NCBI GenBank assembly: GCA_030533445.1
Contig: CM060066.1
Coordinates: 39,933,235-39,997,234 of the forward strand
Source: Cyprinodon diabolis
Taxonomy: Eukaryota; Chordata; Actinopteri; Cyprinodontiformes; Cyprinodontidae
Reading direction: 5' to 3'
Length of the DNA stretch: 64,000 nucleotides
A program made the position numbers and the translations under genes. The first letter of the stretch is position 1. Every line of letters starts with the position of its first letter. The notes beneath the pieces are model-generated. The model was not told the origin of the DNA, ran no database searches, and was given only the letters and a program-made list of their open reading frames with translations. Of this stretch, positions 22,302-35,875 are shown one piece after another.

Positions 22302-23293
22302 CACAATTGGTTTAATAATCTACTTACCTTTCATGAGGTTTGTGGTGTGATAAGCCTAAAGGAGTCTAATAGTGTGTTTAAGCTAGAAGGAATTATACAA
22401 CCTGTGAAAAATGGGGTGTTTAATATAACACCAACATTTCCTATCTGTATGATGGAGTCAAACAACATAAAAAAACTGAACTTTCAAGTTGTTTCCTCAG
22501 AAAGTAATTGAACTTGGATGGGATAATGAAGCCAGCTGGTCTCGGGCAGTTCAAAGCTGCCTGTTTTACATTATTTACCGACATCAAATTACTATCCATA
22601 ATTAGATTTTTTCCGGAGCTGCACTGGGCCCCCTTCCAGCTTGCATAAAGTTAAATAAATGAATTACATGCTAAAAAAGGAGGGTCAGTTTTGGGTGAAA
22701 AAATGTAAAATCTGTACCTCTCTTATTGGAGCTCTTAGTTATGTAGTGTATTATAAAGCCTTTTTACCATTACAACTTCGGAAGTAAGCAGATTTATTTC
22801 TTTAGTTTTATTTACTTACATGTTTCCACATTCTGCAGGTAGCTATGTTCATTTTTTTTAATTAAATACTTTTTTTTTTAGAAACCTTTTCAATAAAGCT
22901 AACAATCTGCAGTTGACTCCCTTCCCAATTGCAAAAAAAAAAAAAAAAAAGAAGCTTAGTCTGACCCCCGCTGGCAAGCTGCGTGGCCTCTGTTACCCTA
23001 CTGCTGGGCGTCTGGTGACACCATCACCTTGGGTTAGCGTTAATGATGTCACCAAATTAACAGAAATCAGAAAAGTATACAAGGGAGAGCAAATGCAAGG
23101 AAGCCAGGACCTAGGAAGTGTGCTTTATTGTTTCATTCTTTTGTCCCTCTGAATCCCTCTTACCAGTGCTGTACCATGTGTATCAACTGTAAAGGTCCTT
23201 ACATTGCTCTCAATGGTATCACATAAATTAGCGGGTCGACCTGTGTCTGATGTTCCCACTATTTACCGATTGTAGCTGAGCCGTTAAAAGGCT

Positions 23294-23313
23294 ATTTTAA
23301 TCCGGATTAAAAT
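23294..23313. promoter_or_regulatory. Perfect 20-bp palindrome with paired K50-homeodomain motifs
   Basis: The core reads TAATCCGGATTA: two TAATCC sites (the preferred motif of OTX/PITX/CRX-type homeodomains) facing each other with TAAT and ATTA four bases apart, extended to 10-bp arms. The palindrome is certain; binding is inferred. Confidence 0.35.
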
Positions 23314-23596
23314 TTGCTATTTTTTTTAATAACTTGGTGAAGCACATGAAGAGAGCTGGAATTGCCTTTCATCCGGTACTATCTGCATTATTTAACCATG
23401 TGCTTACATTATGGCATTTGGCATGCTGGCAGACAAAGCCTGTGCTTGGCCTAACAAAGCTGCTAAATAACTGTTAATACATCTATTTATAGATCTAAAC
23501 ACAAAGTTTACCCTTTTAAACCTGTGTTACTACTATACTCAAGTAACGTATTCAAAAACTATTATAAAAATTATTTATGTTTTAATTAATTTATAT

Positions 23597-23627
<31 letters not shown>

Positions 23628-23662
23628 CTTCTTTATTGTCAACTACAATTGACAATTGTAGT
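23597..23662. repeat. (AATC)n tract followed by a hairpin
   Basis: Seven and a half AATC units (23597-23626). At 23642-23662 follows a perfect inverted repeat, ACTACAATTG and CAATTGTAGT, separated by one A. The tract plus unique DNA may be the tail of an old retroelement, but no body is recognisable. Confidence 0.6.
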
Positions 23663-24196
23663 ACACAGGTATTGAGGATGCAGAATCATTGACATTAGTC
23701 ATAACTGGCCATAACTCTGATAGCTACAGGACAGTAATGCATGTCTAATATGACCGTTGGTATGTGTGAAATACACATCTCAGTGCATTGGGTGAATATA
23801 TACTCAACCTTGGCTGCAACAAGACTGGAAGAAGTTAATTCACAGCAATACTCTACACTGCGTAAGACACATGAATATGCAACAATCAGACGAAGCATTA
23901 TGAGACATTACATTAATAACAGCCAGTATCTCTTCACCACGATATTTTTAATCGGTAGAATATGATAGGCAGAGATAACACAGTTTGTCTTAAAGTTAGA
24001 AACACAAATACTTAAGCAAGCTCAAATACTGATCATGGTAGTCTGCACTGGTTAGTTTAATCAAAATTAGTCTATTGAAGTAGCAGTGTTGTACCAACAG
24101 CAGAGTATAGATCTTGTTAATAATAAAGAAATGACTGAGGGTTGTATGATAGAGGTTATTTAGGTGAAATTCAGTAAATGTTTTTGACCTACTCAC

Positions 24197-24348
24197 CCTT
24201 ATCATGAGGACAGCTTTCCTGATGTCACGGACACCATCGTAGACCAAACGGGATGCATCAATAAATTCATTCTCCTCAAAGGCCTGTGGGGGGTTTGTAC
24301 TCAACGCCTCAATCGCCACTTCCACCTGTTCAGCAAAACGTGGCATGA
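24197..24348 (-). CDS. ctnna2: ctnna2 internal exon: end of the M3 bundle
   Basis: A 152-nt exon. The acceptor reads CCCTTCTGCAG; the first two bases complete a Val codon begun in the previous exon, followed by MPRFAEQVEVAIEALSTNPP, then ENEFIDASRLVYDGVRDIRK and AVLMIR. The donor GTGAGT occupies 24191-24196 and the exon ends on a complete Arg codon, joining in phase 0 to TPEELEDD of the next exon. It encodes the final helices of the M3 subdomain of alpha-catenin, which helps keep the vinculin-binding site masked at low tension (known for the family). The sequence is nearly identical to vertebrate CTNNA2; the main difference is STNPPQAF in the loop where mammals carry SANVPQPF. The neighbouring introns are the largest in the window (15.2 and 18.5 kb). 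Confidence 0.96.
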
Positions 24349-27300
24349 CTGCAGAAGGGAAAAAAAATCAGAAAAAAATTGGTTATTGTTAGTCATCTGT
24401 TTCTTTTTATGAAGAAATAATGGTAACATTTGTCATTTCTGCAGCTTATGAATTCCTAAAATATAAAACCAAACTGTTTCCACAAAATGTAATTCAAAAT
24501 AGTGATATTCCTTGAAGCCATAGGCCGGTGCATGCTCTTCTGTGGTAATTGTGTGCATCTGTGACTAACTAGGGAGATAAGTGTGTGCACCAATGTGTGA
24601 GTGCAGGCTGTCAAATCATAATGTCAGTGAAAGGAAACATTCATCAAAGCCTTTTTGAGCTGAACAAAAGCCCTCCAACATAGGGCCCCTATTGACCACA
24701 AAAATTGCTGATTTTCTTCTCAATATAAACTGGTGGGAGTTGATGGAGAACTTTATGGCCTTTTTGTTTTTCTGTTGAATGGGCTTTTAATAGTCTGGAA
24801 TATTAACTTTATGTTTCAATATCTATCAGGCCACATTCCTCCTAAAATTAGCATCCATTTACAGACTTTGACAGGCGATAAACAGAGAGGACCCTAGGAT
24901 TCTCTTTGCAATGAAGGGATTATTTCTGCTTTACAAATGCTTGTAACAGTTATACTATTATTGAGTGTGGTTCTTGTATACCCCTTGATTATTTGTATCA
25001 TGTAATCATCTATTAGAAATGCTATTTAGCAAGGATTGTATTGCAAAAATTACAAAAAAGTTAAGAAGATATTATTTAAAAAAATATATTTATTGTTTAC
25101 TAAAAAAAAAGGAAATTTGTATCATTAAAGACTGAATCAGTTGTCTATAACAAAAATACCCAGATTGATCTAAAAGAACACATTTCTGGAGGAGAAACAT
25201 TTTATGAGGACAAATGGATGATAAGAAGAAAACTATGGGGAAAGAAAATAGGGTGATAAAGATTAGCTGGTGGACTCTCATCCGAAAGCTAACTGAGTGG
25301 TTTCATTATTATTCTCTACATTATCCTGCTCCAACCAAAGCAAGCTAAATCAATTATCCCACTTGCACTAAAGGTGTATCTGCAATCTACCTATTAGTTT
25401 GATATAAAGCAAAGTCTGCATTTCATGTAACATAAAAGGCACTACAAAAAACTCTCTGCCTTTCTCTTTTCATTTTTAATTCAGTTTAATCCACTTACTG
25501 CATAAGCGTAAAATAGGCTTTTGGGAATTGCTGGGAAGGCGATTTAAATAGAAATATTTAAATGTTCTCAGAGCTCTTAATGAGCAAAGTTGCTGGTAAG
25601 AAGCAATTTCAGTCATTCCAGTTGAAAAATTATGTAGGGAATTAAATGTGACCATGTACCAATGGATTTTTTTCACCCGCCAGGCTTAAACGCAGTTAAA
25701 CTGAGAAGTTATGGAAGTACAATGAGTGCATGAAAACTTCAAAGCAGTGGCCCTATGCCCTGGTGATGTGTTTAACGAGATATCGGCTGCACAGCTTATA
25801 CCTTTTCTGATGCAAAAGCCTTAATTTCACGTCCAAAACGCCCCATTTAAACAGCATATTATGACAGCTAATAGCAAAAAATATAAAAAAATCAAGCTGA
25901 GAGAGCATGAACTTATAATATGAAGTTCAAATGTTGAATTATATAACTGGTTTTAGACTCAATTGTATAACTGTCCGACGATAAGCTCCAAGTGTTGGAC
26001 TTGTTACCTACAGTGGCCCGACACAAATATAGCAAATATAACCTATTTTGAAAAGAAAATTGAAGATTTTGCTAGATTGCAAGTGTTTTACAATGTGCAC
26101 TGAATCTCAATTTAAGCAGCTGCAATGCTGCCTCCATGGTAGGGCTTGGTGCCTTGATGAACTGCTCATAATTAGAGGTGAGATAGAATGAGAAGCTGTC
26201 TGTTTTCTGGTATATAAATGTATAGACATAGCTTAACTGAAAAATAATGTTCTTTTTGAAGTGCTAATATTCAGTGGGGAGCTGGAGGCGAAACTCGACC
26301 GCTCTACATTGAAAGCAGTCAGTTGATGTAATGCAGACATCAATTTATGCGTGCACATCATACTGATAAAAAAGAAGCTTTGCAGGATTACCTACACTAT
26401 TTGGTCTGGGTTGTCTTTAAGTTGCTGGAAAGGATCACTTTGCTGAGGTTTCCTCTTAGTTTTCCTTCTCAGCCCAATATTTCAGCATGCAGAAATGTAG
26501 CAGAAGGAAGCAGGGATCATGCCCATGGTTTTCAAATGGCATTACTATTGACCAACAGTTGTCCAAAGAAAAATCATGAAAAATCAATTTTGTAATATAA
26601 AAACAAAGAAATAGATGGTAAACCAGGTTAGAGGCATTTAAACAAAAGTTTTTTCATTTACCATTAATTTATGTTTATACCAGGAAAACAGGAAAACACT
26701 GAACACTACTTTCTAATAACTACATATTTTTCAAGTCTATATTGGATGAACATAGAGAATAATACATAGTATAAAATATAGATTACAAAATATGTCAATA
26801 CAATTTCTACCTGTACATGTCATTAATAATTATGTCATTTCTTGATAAAACATTCTTACTTTTAATAATTCCTATTTTGTTCTACCGAAGTAGTTTCTTT
26901 ATTAGTCACCTGGATTTTTAATGGATATTCTTGAAAGAATTTTTTAGAAGCACACTGAGAAGATCAACCTTAAAGATATGGAGCCTTAACTAACTTATAC
27001 GTTTACCACTGTACAGATGTCTTATACAGTATAGTTGCTGCCAGAGTATTTGAAGAATGTTGTGACTTGTGTTAAAACTTGTAATTTAACGGAAAAATGT
27101 GCCGATTTTTGAGTCTCATTAATTAGTTGCAAAAACAACAGAAATGTAAAATCTCATTTCCAATTATCCTGCACGTCCCTGGTAATACTTTGAAGGGATC
27201 CACAGGTGATATATACTTTGTTAAAAGCTTCATGTTAACTCCAATAACTCACTGTAGACATCTAAAAGCAGCAGGACCAATTTGTTGACAAAAAGCTTTG

Positions 27301-27367
27301 GCATTATACAATACATTTACCTATTCTGAAAACTTTTACGAATCACTGCGGGTGGATAAAGTAAAAC
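24349..27367. other. Intronic DNA, no feature recognised
   Basis: AT-rich non-coding sequence. Small open frames have no domain, homology or splice support. Confidence 0.5.
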
Positions 27368-27513
27368 ACCCATTCACACACTAATGGTGGTAAGCTATGT
27401 ACCCGTCTTGCCCAAGAACACTGTCAGGAGATGGACAGAGCTGGGGTTTGATCTTCCAACCCTGACATTGCAGGATTAACTCCTGCATCCTACGCAACTG
27501 TCTACCCATATTC
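27368..27513 (-). repeat. SINE fragment (same family as 9253, 55979 and 57760)
   Basis: CCCATTCACACACTAATGGT, GGTAAGCTATGTACC, CTTGCCCAAGAACACTGTC and GGGGTTTGATCTTCCAACCC match the middle and reversed tRNA-like head of the other copies. The GGTAAATGG tail is missing. Confidence 0.6.
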
Positions 27514-28554
27514 TCCCCTCATTGTTGTAACTGCTTTTACTTTTTAAAACCTGAAACAGTAGGACCAATATTGGCCATTAACCAATCTTTAAATAGATTA
27601 ATCTTCATTATAAAAAAAATATTTCCACTTAACATTTGTCACAACATCACAAAAACACAGTATATTTCAGAATCCTTTGTTATTATATATTTTATTGCAA
27701 CTGGCACAGCTATTTCAAGGCCATTATATAAGGATGTGACTCATCCAGAGCATTTGTTCATTATGTTTTCTTGTAGCTTCTTAATCTACAACATTTCAGT
27801 TATTAAAAGCTCTAAGCCTCTTCAGACTGTGTAGCATGTCTTTATTGGTTCAATGTGCACATCTGCCTGCAAATCTCTTGAAAATCACACTCAACCAGGG
27901 AATTCAGGCACGTGAATCTCTAATATGCCTCAACAGAAGCCAATCACAAAATGCAGTGAATCTAACATCCCAATCCGACAACCAGGGATAAACTGTAAGA
28001 CCGAGAGAAAAAAGTCCCATGCTGTGAAGCTGGATGGGAGACGGAGGAGTGTAGGAAGTGTTGAACATTGAAACTGTTGGAACAAATTTGGTTGCAAGGC
28101 GTACATTACAACAGCAGTCTAATATTTAATCTAATCTTCAAGGAAACACTTTGGTGCCATTAGCTTCCTTTACTGTTCTTACAGTAAACTTGAGGCAGAA
28201 CATCTCTCCTCTCATCCAGAGCTTGTATAATTTTAGCACAGTGTAATAAAAGGTACAAATTTAAAAGACCATTTCCAAGCCTTTTCCAGAGTTCCATCCT
28301 AACTAGACTGTAAATAATCAAAACCTTTTCATATTGTGTTGGTTATTCATTGAAACTGTTTAAAAAATGAATAATGATTGGTGCACCGATTTAAGTGAAG
28401 GGTGGCCCATGGGGTGAAATTATATTGTCCGTGGTGGTTGTGGTTGCATATTGAGGTGGATAGCTACATATCAGACAATGTGCATAATAGTATTTAATGA
28501 TGGCTTAATCTTTTTTAAGCATAACAACCCTTGATGCCAAAAATCTAACTTGAT
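27514..28554. other. Intronic DNA, no feature recognised
   Basis: AT-rich sequence; nothing beyond short unsupported frames. Confidence 0.5.
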
Positions 28555-29640
28555 TTGATTCAATTCAATTCAGTTTATTTATATAGCACCAATTCACAAC
28601 ACATGTCTCTAAAGGCACTTTACAGTTCAACCAGATCATACAGACAATTTGATTCAAAGTTTTCTATCTAAGAAAAAACAGTTGATTACATCGACTCATT
28701 GACACTAAGCATGCTTGTAGCAACAGTGGAGAGGAAAAAAACTCCCTTTTAAGAGGAAGAAACCTCAAGCACAACCAGGCTCAGCGATCTGCCGAGGCCT
28801 ACTGGGGTTCAAGGAGACAGAAGAAGAGATACAAAAAGCAACTGTAAAAGGCGGCCCCATCCAAGAAAACACACAGCCAGGCAGACAAGCTCCAAGCCAA
28901 CTCCAATGTTTGAGGATGAAGAGAGCACATCCAGCCAGTCACAGTCAGAGAAACAGGACTACACTGAAAAACAGGCTGATCTCCAACATCTATAAACAAA
29001 GGTCTTGATGGCAGCAGCACAGCTGTCATTTCTCTCCAGGATGGAGTTACAGCCAAACAAGAACAGACCAGATGAAGCTACTCTGAGAATGAGCAGAGAG
29101 AGCATTAGGTTAGAGGTTGAACTAACAAATTCTGCAGAAAGGAGTAATAGAGATAAGGTGACTCAGTCTTAGTCTATAGCAGCATAACTATAGAGATAGC
29201 TATGGATAACCTGAGCCATTCTAAATATAAACTTTATCAAAAAGGAAAGGTTTAAGCCTACCCTTAAAATAGACAGGGATGATTTTTGTTATCATGGACT
29301 AAAACTGGTAGGTGGTTCCACTGGAGAGGAGCCTGATAACTAAAAGATCTACCTTTTTTTTTTTTTTTTAAATAAAAGATCTGCCTCCCATTCTACTTTT
29401 AGAAATGAGTGAAGTGCTCTGTTAGGGACATAAGGAACAATAACATCTTTGATATAAGATGGAGCTTGGTCATTGAAGGCTTTATATGTGAGAAGGAGGA
29501 TTTTAAATTCTATTCTGGATTTACCAGGAAGCCAATGAAGAGAAGCGAGGATAGGAGAGATATAATCTCTCTTTTTAATTTTCATCAGAATTGTAAGCTG
29601 GTTTCTAAATTCCCCTAAAATCAGTTCAATCAAGTATTTT
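28555..29640 (-). mobile_element. LINE 3' half (L2/Rex1-like): ORF2 C-terminus, 3' UTR and tail
   Basis: On the minus strand the translation at about 29620-29400 reads RDYISPILASLHWLPGKSRI, EFKILLLTYKAFNDQAPSYI and VPYVPNRALHS, the conserved C-terminal block of L2-type LINE ORF2 proteins. The reading is then broken: a poly-A run at 29353-29369 sits between two copies of the words AGATCTTTTA, a small local duplication. About 700 bp of 3' UTR follows, then the tail that ends AAATAAACTGAATTGAATTG at 28555. The element is 5'-truncated and inactive. Confidence 0.75.
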
Positions 29641-31504
29641 TTTTTTATCTGCAATGAAAACAGCTGGGATAATGGAGACATCCCTTAACAACTCACAGCG
29701 CACGGTGTAACCACTAGGATTGAAAACGGGTCGTATAGTAAACAATAAAGGTCTGTAGAACTGAGGAGTAGAGTGTCTGAGTGGTTTTATTTTGGAAAAC
29801 TGAAGTGGAAGTATCGTTATGCTCCAATAGGTACAATTAAAATTTGGCCTTCAGAGAGAGCAAAGAAAAAATACCAAAAAAGCCCACATGGACGAAGCAG
29901 TGTGGGTTGTCTAAGGTGAAAGTTTATTTTGAGTCAATTCCCATGTATCTTTACTACCCCACAATGGCCCAGATCCGAAAAACATATCTGGATAAGGTGT
30001 TTCATCGAGAAAAAATTGGAACCTATATGCTATTGTTAAAAAAATCTGTAACTCTAAGTCATTTAAAAAATATATATATTTTTAAATATTTCTTATAGTT
30101 TCTTTTGATTTAAGGAGGTAAGACAATTTCACGTTGAAATAAGATGATTTATATTGGAAATTAAAAAAACAATAACTCTTACCATATTTCAAGGGCATAA
30201 TATCAAATTCTGTTTATCTAATGGAAAGAAATACTCTATTATATATATTTTTTTCATATAATTGGAGAGTTACAATTTAAAATATAAAAAAAAAAATTGA
30301 TTTAGAAATATACATTTCCCTATCTTCGTACATCAAAGTTCAATTATAAAAAAGCAAGTTATTTTTTATTTGGATGTTTGAAGCAAAAGCTCCAAAGATC
30401 TCTGATCTAACCACAACCATAATGCTTATGTTATGGCAACTGCCTGAAAATAAGAATAATCCTAACCTCAGCCTCTATCTGTTCTTGATTCCCACAGTGG
30501 TTAAAGTGTTTTTCTAACAGTCTAACCCTACCCTGCTCGTCTCATAGTAATTTCCTCATCAGCGCTATCTCCTAACTGCCGCCTCTATTTACTCACTGGT
30601 TAAGGAACCTTAGCGACTCTCCTTTCAAGCTTGGAGTTTGCTATCTGGCTGTCATTTTGGGTAATACCTCATTACCCATCACTGTAACAATGAATGCAGA
30701 TTTAAAAAGTGACTCAGCCAGCTGTGTGTTTTACACAGATGGACAAATTAGGCTACTCGGGGGTATTTAGAAAGCACAAACATTCCTCCCTGCTTCTATG
30801 TACACTATGAAAACTGCAGGGCAATTTTTTGACACAAGTTTTGGGTTAATGCTGTTGGGATAAAGGGTAGTTGGCTTTTAAATATTGTGATTTTGTCAGT
30901 TGAATTTAAGAATTGTAGTTGATTCATAATTCTACACAGACTGCCATTTAGAACTATTAAACATTCTAATCAAGCTTTACTTAAACTCTTCTACAAGATA
31001 CAGTAGAAATGTTAGGGTTGCAAAATGAGGCTTTAATAGGAAGATTAATAGTATTTAGATTTAATGACTTATTTCACAATAAAGTCGGATCACCAAAGAT
31101 TACATTAGCCCTTTTGATGCCAACATTCCCACATGGACCCAATAATCTGCAACGAAGCCAATACTCCATGTAATATTTTATACAGTTACTGCAGATGATT
31201 TTTGTTATCTAGATTCTTCTTTGTCCACAAGTCTTAAAAGTTGGGCTGTAAATGTGCACTCTGGGTCAGCACTGTACATTATGTACCTTTGTTTTAAAGT
31301 CATGATTAGGTATGATATTGATAGACATTGAGAGAAGCACATATGCCAGATAAAACACACAAACCAACCCTAACTTGGGTTATTACAACCTAGGGTTTAT
31401 AACACTCAATATTTGTAGGATTTTTGTAAATTCAGCAGGTTGTAACAGCTTTCAGAGCAAAATTATGAATACCATAATAAAGTGACTTTTTTTTTTAAAT
31501 CAAG

Positions 31505-31507
<3 letters not shown>
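29641..31507. other. Intronic DNA, no feature recognised
   Basis: AT-rich; an 84-codon frame near 29844-30098 has no motif or splice support. Confidence 0.5.

Positions 31508-31585
<78 letters not shown>
31508..31585. repeat. (TA)n microsatellite, about 78 bp
   Basis: Uninterrupted TA dinucleotides, cruciform-prone and probably length-variable. Confidence 0.95.
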
Positions 31586-31590
<5 letters not shown>

Positions 31591-34085
31591 GTCTTTAAGT
31601 TTTTTTTGGAAGGGAGACAGTATTAAGTGTCTTTATGCCTATTCCTTAAGTCCCAGGTGTATTTCCTTAATGCACTTGATCCTCTGATTTACAAGCATGA
31701 CATGTGGGAGGCCTCGTGGCTGTATCAGTTAATACTCACAGCCAAAGCCTAGTTACATCCTATTTTCTCAAGCCCAATGCAATAACAAGGAGTGACTCCT
31801 CCCAAGCTTTTCTAAATGGCCTGGTGACAAACTATGGACCATATATCAGATTTTAATCTCTCTTCAGGTTTCACATTAATGAGCAACTTAAAAAAATCTC
31901 TTTCTATTTGAGAAGTATATAATTTGAAATATAGAGCCTTACTTTCGGTAGAAACAGGTAACAGAGTAAGAGGAGTATGATGGGGGTAAACTGAGAGAAC
32001 TCATAAGCACTTTCCCATTAAGCTATTGATTTTTCAGCCTCTCAAGGACACTCTTCAATCCCAGACCTGCGAGTGGACTGTCAGGGATCCATGGTGGAGC
32101 CTTGCACAATGCTCCTTGGCTCCCTGTGCTCTGCCTGAGCATAAATCAGACCAAACTCAATGTGTAAAGAAGGGATGGGCAAATTGAGACAAGGTCAGAG
32201 GGCAAGTACTGCAGTTGTAAGCATTGTGTTGGTGTGGCAGCTGTCAGAAAAGATAAGGAGGAGGCAGTGATTGGCGTGAGCTGCCATGGGCATAAACACC
32301 GGGTAATTACATAAAAACAAAGAGCAACCTCAAAGACGGGCAAATGCACAACACATGTCAGGTAAGGAAAAACTGTTTTACCTTTGCACAATTATTAGAG
32401 AACGGTGGGCAGCATAGATGGATTCCACTGAAACCATCACTATGATTGCTTAGTGAAATCTTTTTTGACAGGTATTGATTCTTTATGGTAGAGTCTAGTT
32501 AATTGGACTTGGTACCCTCTAAAAGTGTGTGATCCTATATCCTTGTTCATTGTTCAGCAACACTAAATCATATTTACCCCAGACTATAGATTTCTACTTG
32601 ACTGTGCTCACATCCATAGAAATCAGGTTGTAGGAAGGAGTGGCGCAGAGGAAGGCAAACGTTCACGAGGATCAATAAGTGCTTTATGGCCCAGATAAGC
32701 CCTTAAACACCCCCAAACTATGTTACCACTAAGAGTTGAACGAGAATAACAACAGCTTTTAATGAAAGAGAAATGTGAAGCCAATGAAAGACTAGTTTAA
32801 AGGGGCTGCGGCTTCCTGGACTAGAAATCTCTATTAGAAACTTGAATCCTTCAAATTTAAATAATGTCCGCCCTGAAGGAGATCTGACTGGTCTACCAAT
32901 TGCATCTGTCTAGATCTTAAAGTTGTAGGGAAACAGCTGTTCAAACCATTGCATTCCGAATTCTCCTGAGTGGTGCCCGACTTTACACAAGTGAATAAAG
33001 TGAATGTGATTTGTCGTTTATCAAGGGGGCGGAATTGTTGTTGCAGAAGGTTCGCAAGCACGTTTGGATGTGGCCGATTTGTCTGAAGCATCTTACTAAC
33101 CAGTATGCAACTTAGTGCAAGTAGATACCCAATGGGAAATTACATTAGGACCAAATAGCACTTTGCAACGACACCGTCAAGGAAATCTAATGGACAGCAG
33201 AAACATGCAAGAGGAAAAAGGAGGAAAGCAGGAACGAAGTTGTTGTGCAAGAGGACGCCAGGGCGGCGAGAAGCTTCGTTTGGTGTAGAAGGCTTACAGC
33301 CATACATGTTTGAGCCCTTACCTCGCAACACTGCCAGTTCTGTTAGCTCTACGCCTGCTGAAGACACAGACATCCATTCCCGTAAACACTGAGACGTAAC
33401 TCAATGGTAAAGTAAATGATTTTTATTTCAACCGTTGCATATATTAGCTGCGGAATATGAATCAAGATCCTATGACCGAAAAGATTTGATGGACAGATGA
33501 CCGTTAAAATATGATTAGCTATTGAGATGTACAAGCTGACGTATAACTAACTGGCCTGCATAAGATAATGACCCTCCCCCGACATTTTCTAACTTTTAGG
33601 AAAATATTGTCTGATCAACAGTACATTTATATACATGTTTACATTTAAATATGACTTCCCTACGACTTTAAATGTGGTGCTAACTTCCCTCTAGTTCATG
33701 GCATTGTTGAGGGGGTTTGAATTTAAGATTTCTTTTGTTTCATCACAAATAAATCAGATAGCAACATTCCATACCTTTGAAATAAAGTACAGTTGTGTTA
33801 TCCTTAAACAGATATCAGGTGTTTGCATTTAGTCCAGGTTACTGTGGAGCTATTTTTGATTTATCTGATTTTCCAGGTTGAATTTCCTGATGCACCCAGG
33901 GCTTGACATGGTAAATCTTTATCGTCAATATCTAAACCTCTTTCTGATGCCTTTCTCAGAATCCCTTGACCACCTAGTAAATCATGTACTGGGGCTATGA
34001 CAAGTGTATACTGATAAAGTCAAATCAAATAAAAGGGATTGTTAAAACATTCTTTTCTAAATGAAAATGAACTGAAATCTGTAGC
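31586..34085. other. Intronic DNA, no firm feature
   Basis: Less AT-rich stretches at about 32040-32390 and 32830-33370 are open on the minus strand for 60-85 codons but show no domain I recognise. Confidence 0.45.
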
Positions 34086-34130
34086 ACTGTTGCCTTGCAG
34101 CAAAAAGGTCCGGGGTTGGATTCCTGGACT
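34086..34130 (+). repeat. Short SINE fragment (same family as 39238)
   Basis: GTAGCACTGTTGCCTTGCAG, CAAAAAGGTCC and GGGGTTGGATTCCTGG match the tRNA-like head of the SINE at 39238-39530, including a B-box-like GGTTGGATTCC. Only about 45 bp is preserved. Confidence 0.55.
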
Positions 34131-35875
34131 ATGAGAGCTGAATAACAAGTATTTTTGATACCTACGAGATTTTTCTCAGAAAAAGCTCAGCCTGACAAAT
34201 CAGCCTCTTTAGCACACATTTTTAAATTAAGTGACTATGCTGTACATACAGTAGTCTCTTTTACACAAGTGGGGTACAAGTAAGATAGGACTAAATATTC
34301 TCATCTCCAAGACATATTGTATGTTTACTAAGTGGGGTATACATTGGTCAATTAAAACTCCAGGGATATTAGTTTCATGGATGAAAAAATACAATGTTGT
34401 TTATATGTCAAATAATTTTGCTTAGACTGCTTTAAAGGGACTCCCGTAGGATATCAATCAATAAATGTGCTAAAAAAACAGATATATTGAGACTCCCTTT
34501 TTATGTACACATTTTATAGAGGATTTATATTTACTGTTAAAAGACCATGTGCACCATCTGGGAAGCAGTGTTTTTGGTGCAGCAATTGCAGCCGCTGTCC
34601 AGACCGGACCAGGCATTCGAACCGAAGCATGAGCTCCGGGGCTTGTCCAGCAATACTGGTGGCCGGGGACGGAGTGGCCGAACCCGGGAGTGACCGAACC
34701 CGACCTGGTGGCGGTATGCTTTCCTCCCGCATGCCTTACCAAGGGGCCAGTTGTTTTGGCCAAGTAATACATAATTTTAAATTAAATAATTTTTAGTTTA
34801 AAAATAGTTTTAAAAAATGCAATTCTAGAAAAACAAGCAATGACTGAAATAAATTGACTTTTGTCCTTAATTGCTCAACTAAAAATTTAGTTCAACCAAC
34901 TGTCCTCTAGAAATCTAAAACTCATTAACCTGGTAAACAGAGTCTACCAGTGGGCAGTTTCATCTAAGTATTAATACAGCTGTTTCCTGAACATCTCAGA
35001 GAGTCATTTAAAGAGCATTAAAGCTCCACAAAGAGTAAAGAATTAAACATACAAATTTGTGGTGCAGATTATATTGCATTTAGGTCATAAAAAAGTATTC
35101 CAAGATTTGATCTTCTATCATCACAATGTTTATTTCATAATCTAAGAATGTGAGAGCATCATGCAACTTTAAACCTCTCCACATGACTGTCACCTACACT
35201 AAAAGGCTTCTAGTGGAACTACAAATATCTACATCTGAGGTGGGAAATCTGTACACAAAAAAATATTTGCTGTTGTCTATTCTAATTTGGTCCAATCAAA
35301 ATAAAGCAAGAATAAAGACATTGTTGAAATAAAAAATAAATGTAATTACTAGATTTATATGCTTTGCATGGGGCTAAGGGAGCATTCTAGAGTGATATTC
35401 TAAGTTTTGAACTGGCTGAATTTCCAGCATCTCCATGATGTTGCTGTCTAACCACTAGGCCACCACTTCCCTAGATGAAGCTGAAATAAAAATAAGTAAA
35501 AAAAAAAAGGGCCTTAATGTTTTTGTGTGGTGGAAAATCATTTTAGTATCCTGGGGATGCTTTTTTTTCGGCAGGAAAACCAAATCCATCCAGCTGAGTT
35601 TTAGATGGATGATATCACACATGGGCTAATCCTGGAAGTAAGACATCTCACAAGCTGCAAAATACTTGGAAAGAGGTTGACCTTCCAGGAGTATGATAGC
35701 CCCAGAGATTTTTAAATTGATGTTCTCTATGCAGTCATTAGATGTGCAAAGATGGTAGAGACATATCCCAGGAAACTTACAAATGTAATTGCATCAGGGG
35801 GTTGTGCAATGATTTTCTCAAATGGGGTAAATACAAAAGGACATAACCTTTAGCAAAAAAAAAAAAAAAAAACAT
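34131..35875. other. Intronic DNA with a small GC-rich island at about 34545-34770
   Basis: Surrounding DNA is AT-rich, but about 225 bp is GC-rich with many CpGs and open on both strands for 70-100 codons. I recognise no family or protein; it may be a foreign repeat fragment or a small CpG-rich element. Confidence 0.4.

Larger units (their letters stand above)
22298..24196. other. Intronic DNA with candidate conserved block and palindromes
   Basis: About 22960-23460 is less AT-rich than its surroundings and contains a perfect 20-bp palindrome. It could be a conserved non-coding element but has no comparative support. A poly-A tract lies near 22930-22949 and an (AATC)n tract at 23597-23626. 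Confidence 0.4.

Noticed and set aside
22165..22350. Isoleucine/tyrosine-rich frames over TA repeats (also 38788-39051, 59681-60031, 60650-60841)
   Set aside because: Translations of (TA)n microsatellites, not proteins.
23597..23626. Regularly spaced tetranucleotide tract as a CRISPR-like array
   Set aside because: It is a simple (AATC)n microsatellite with no spacers, in a vertebrate genome.
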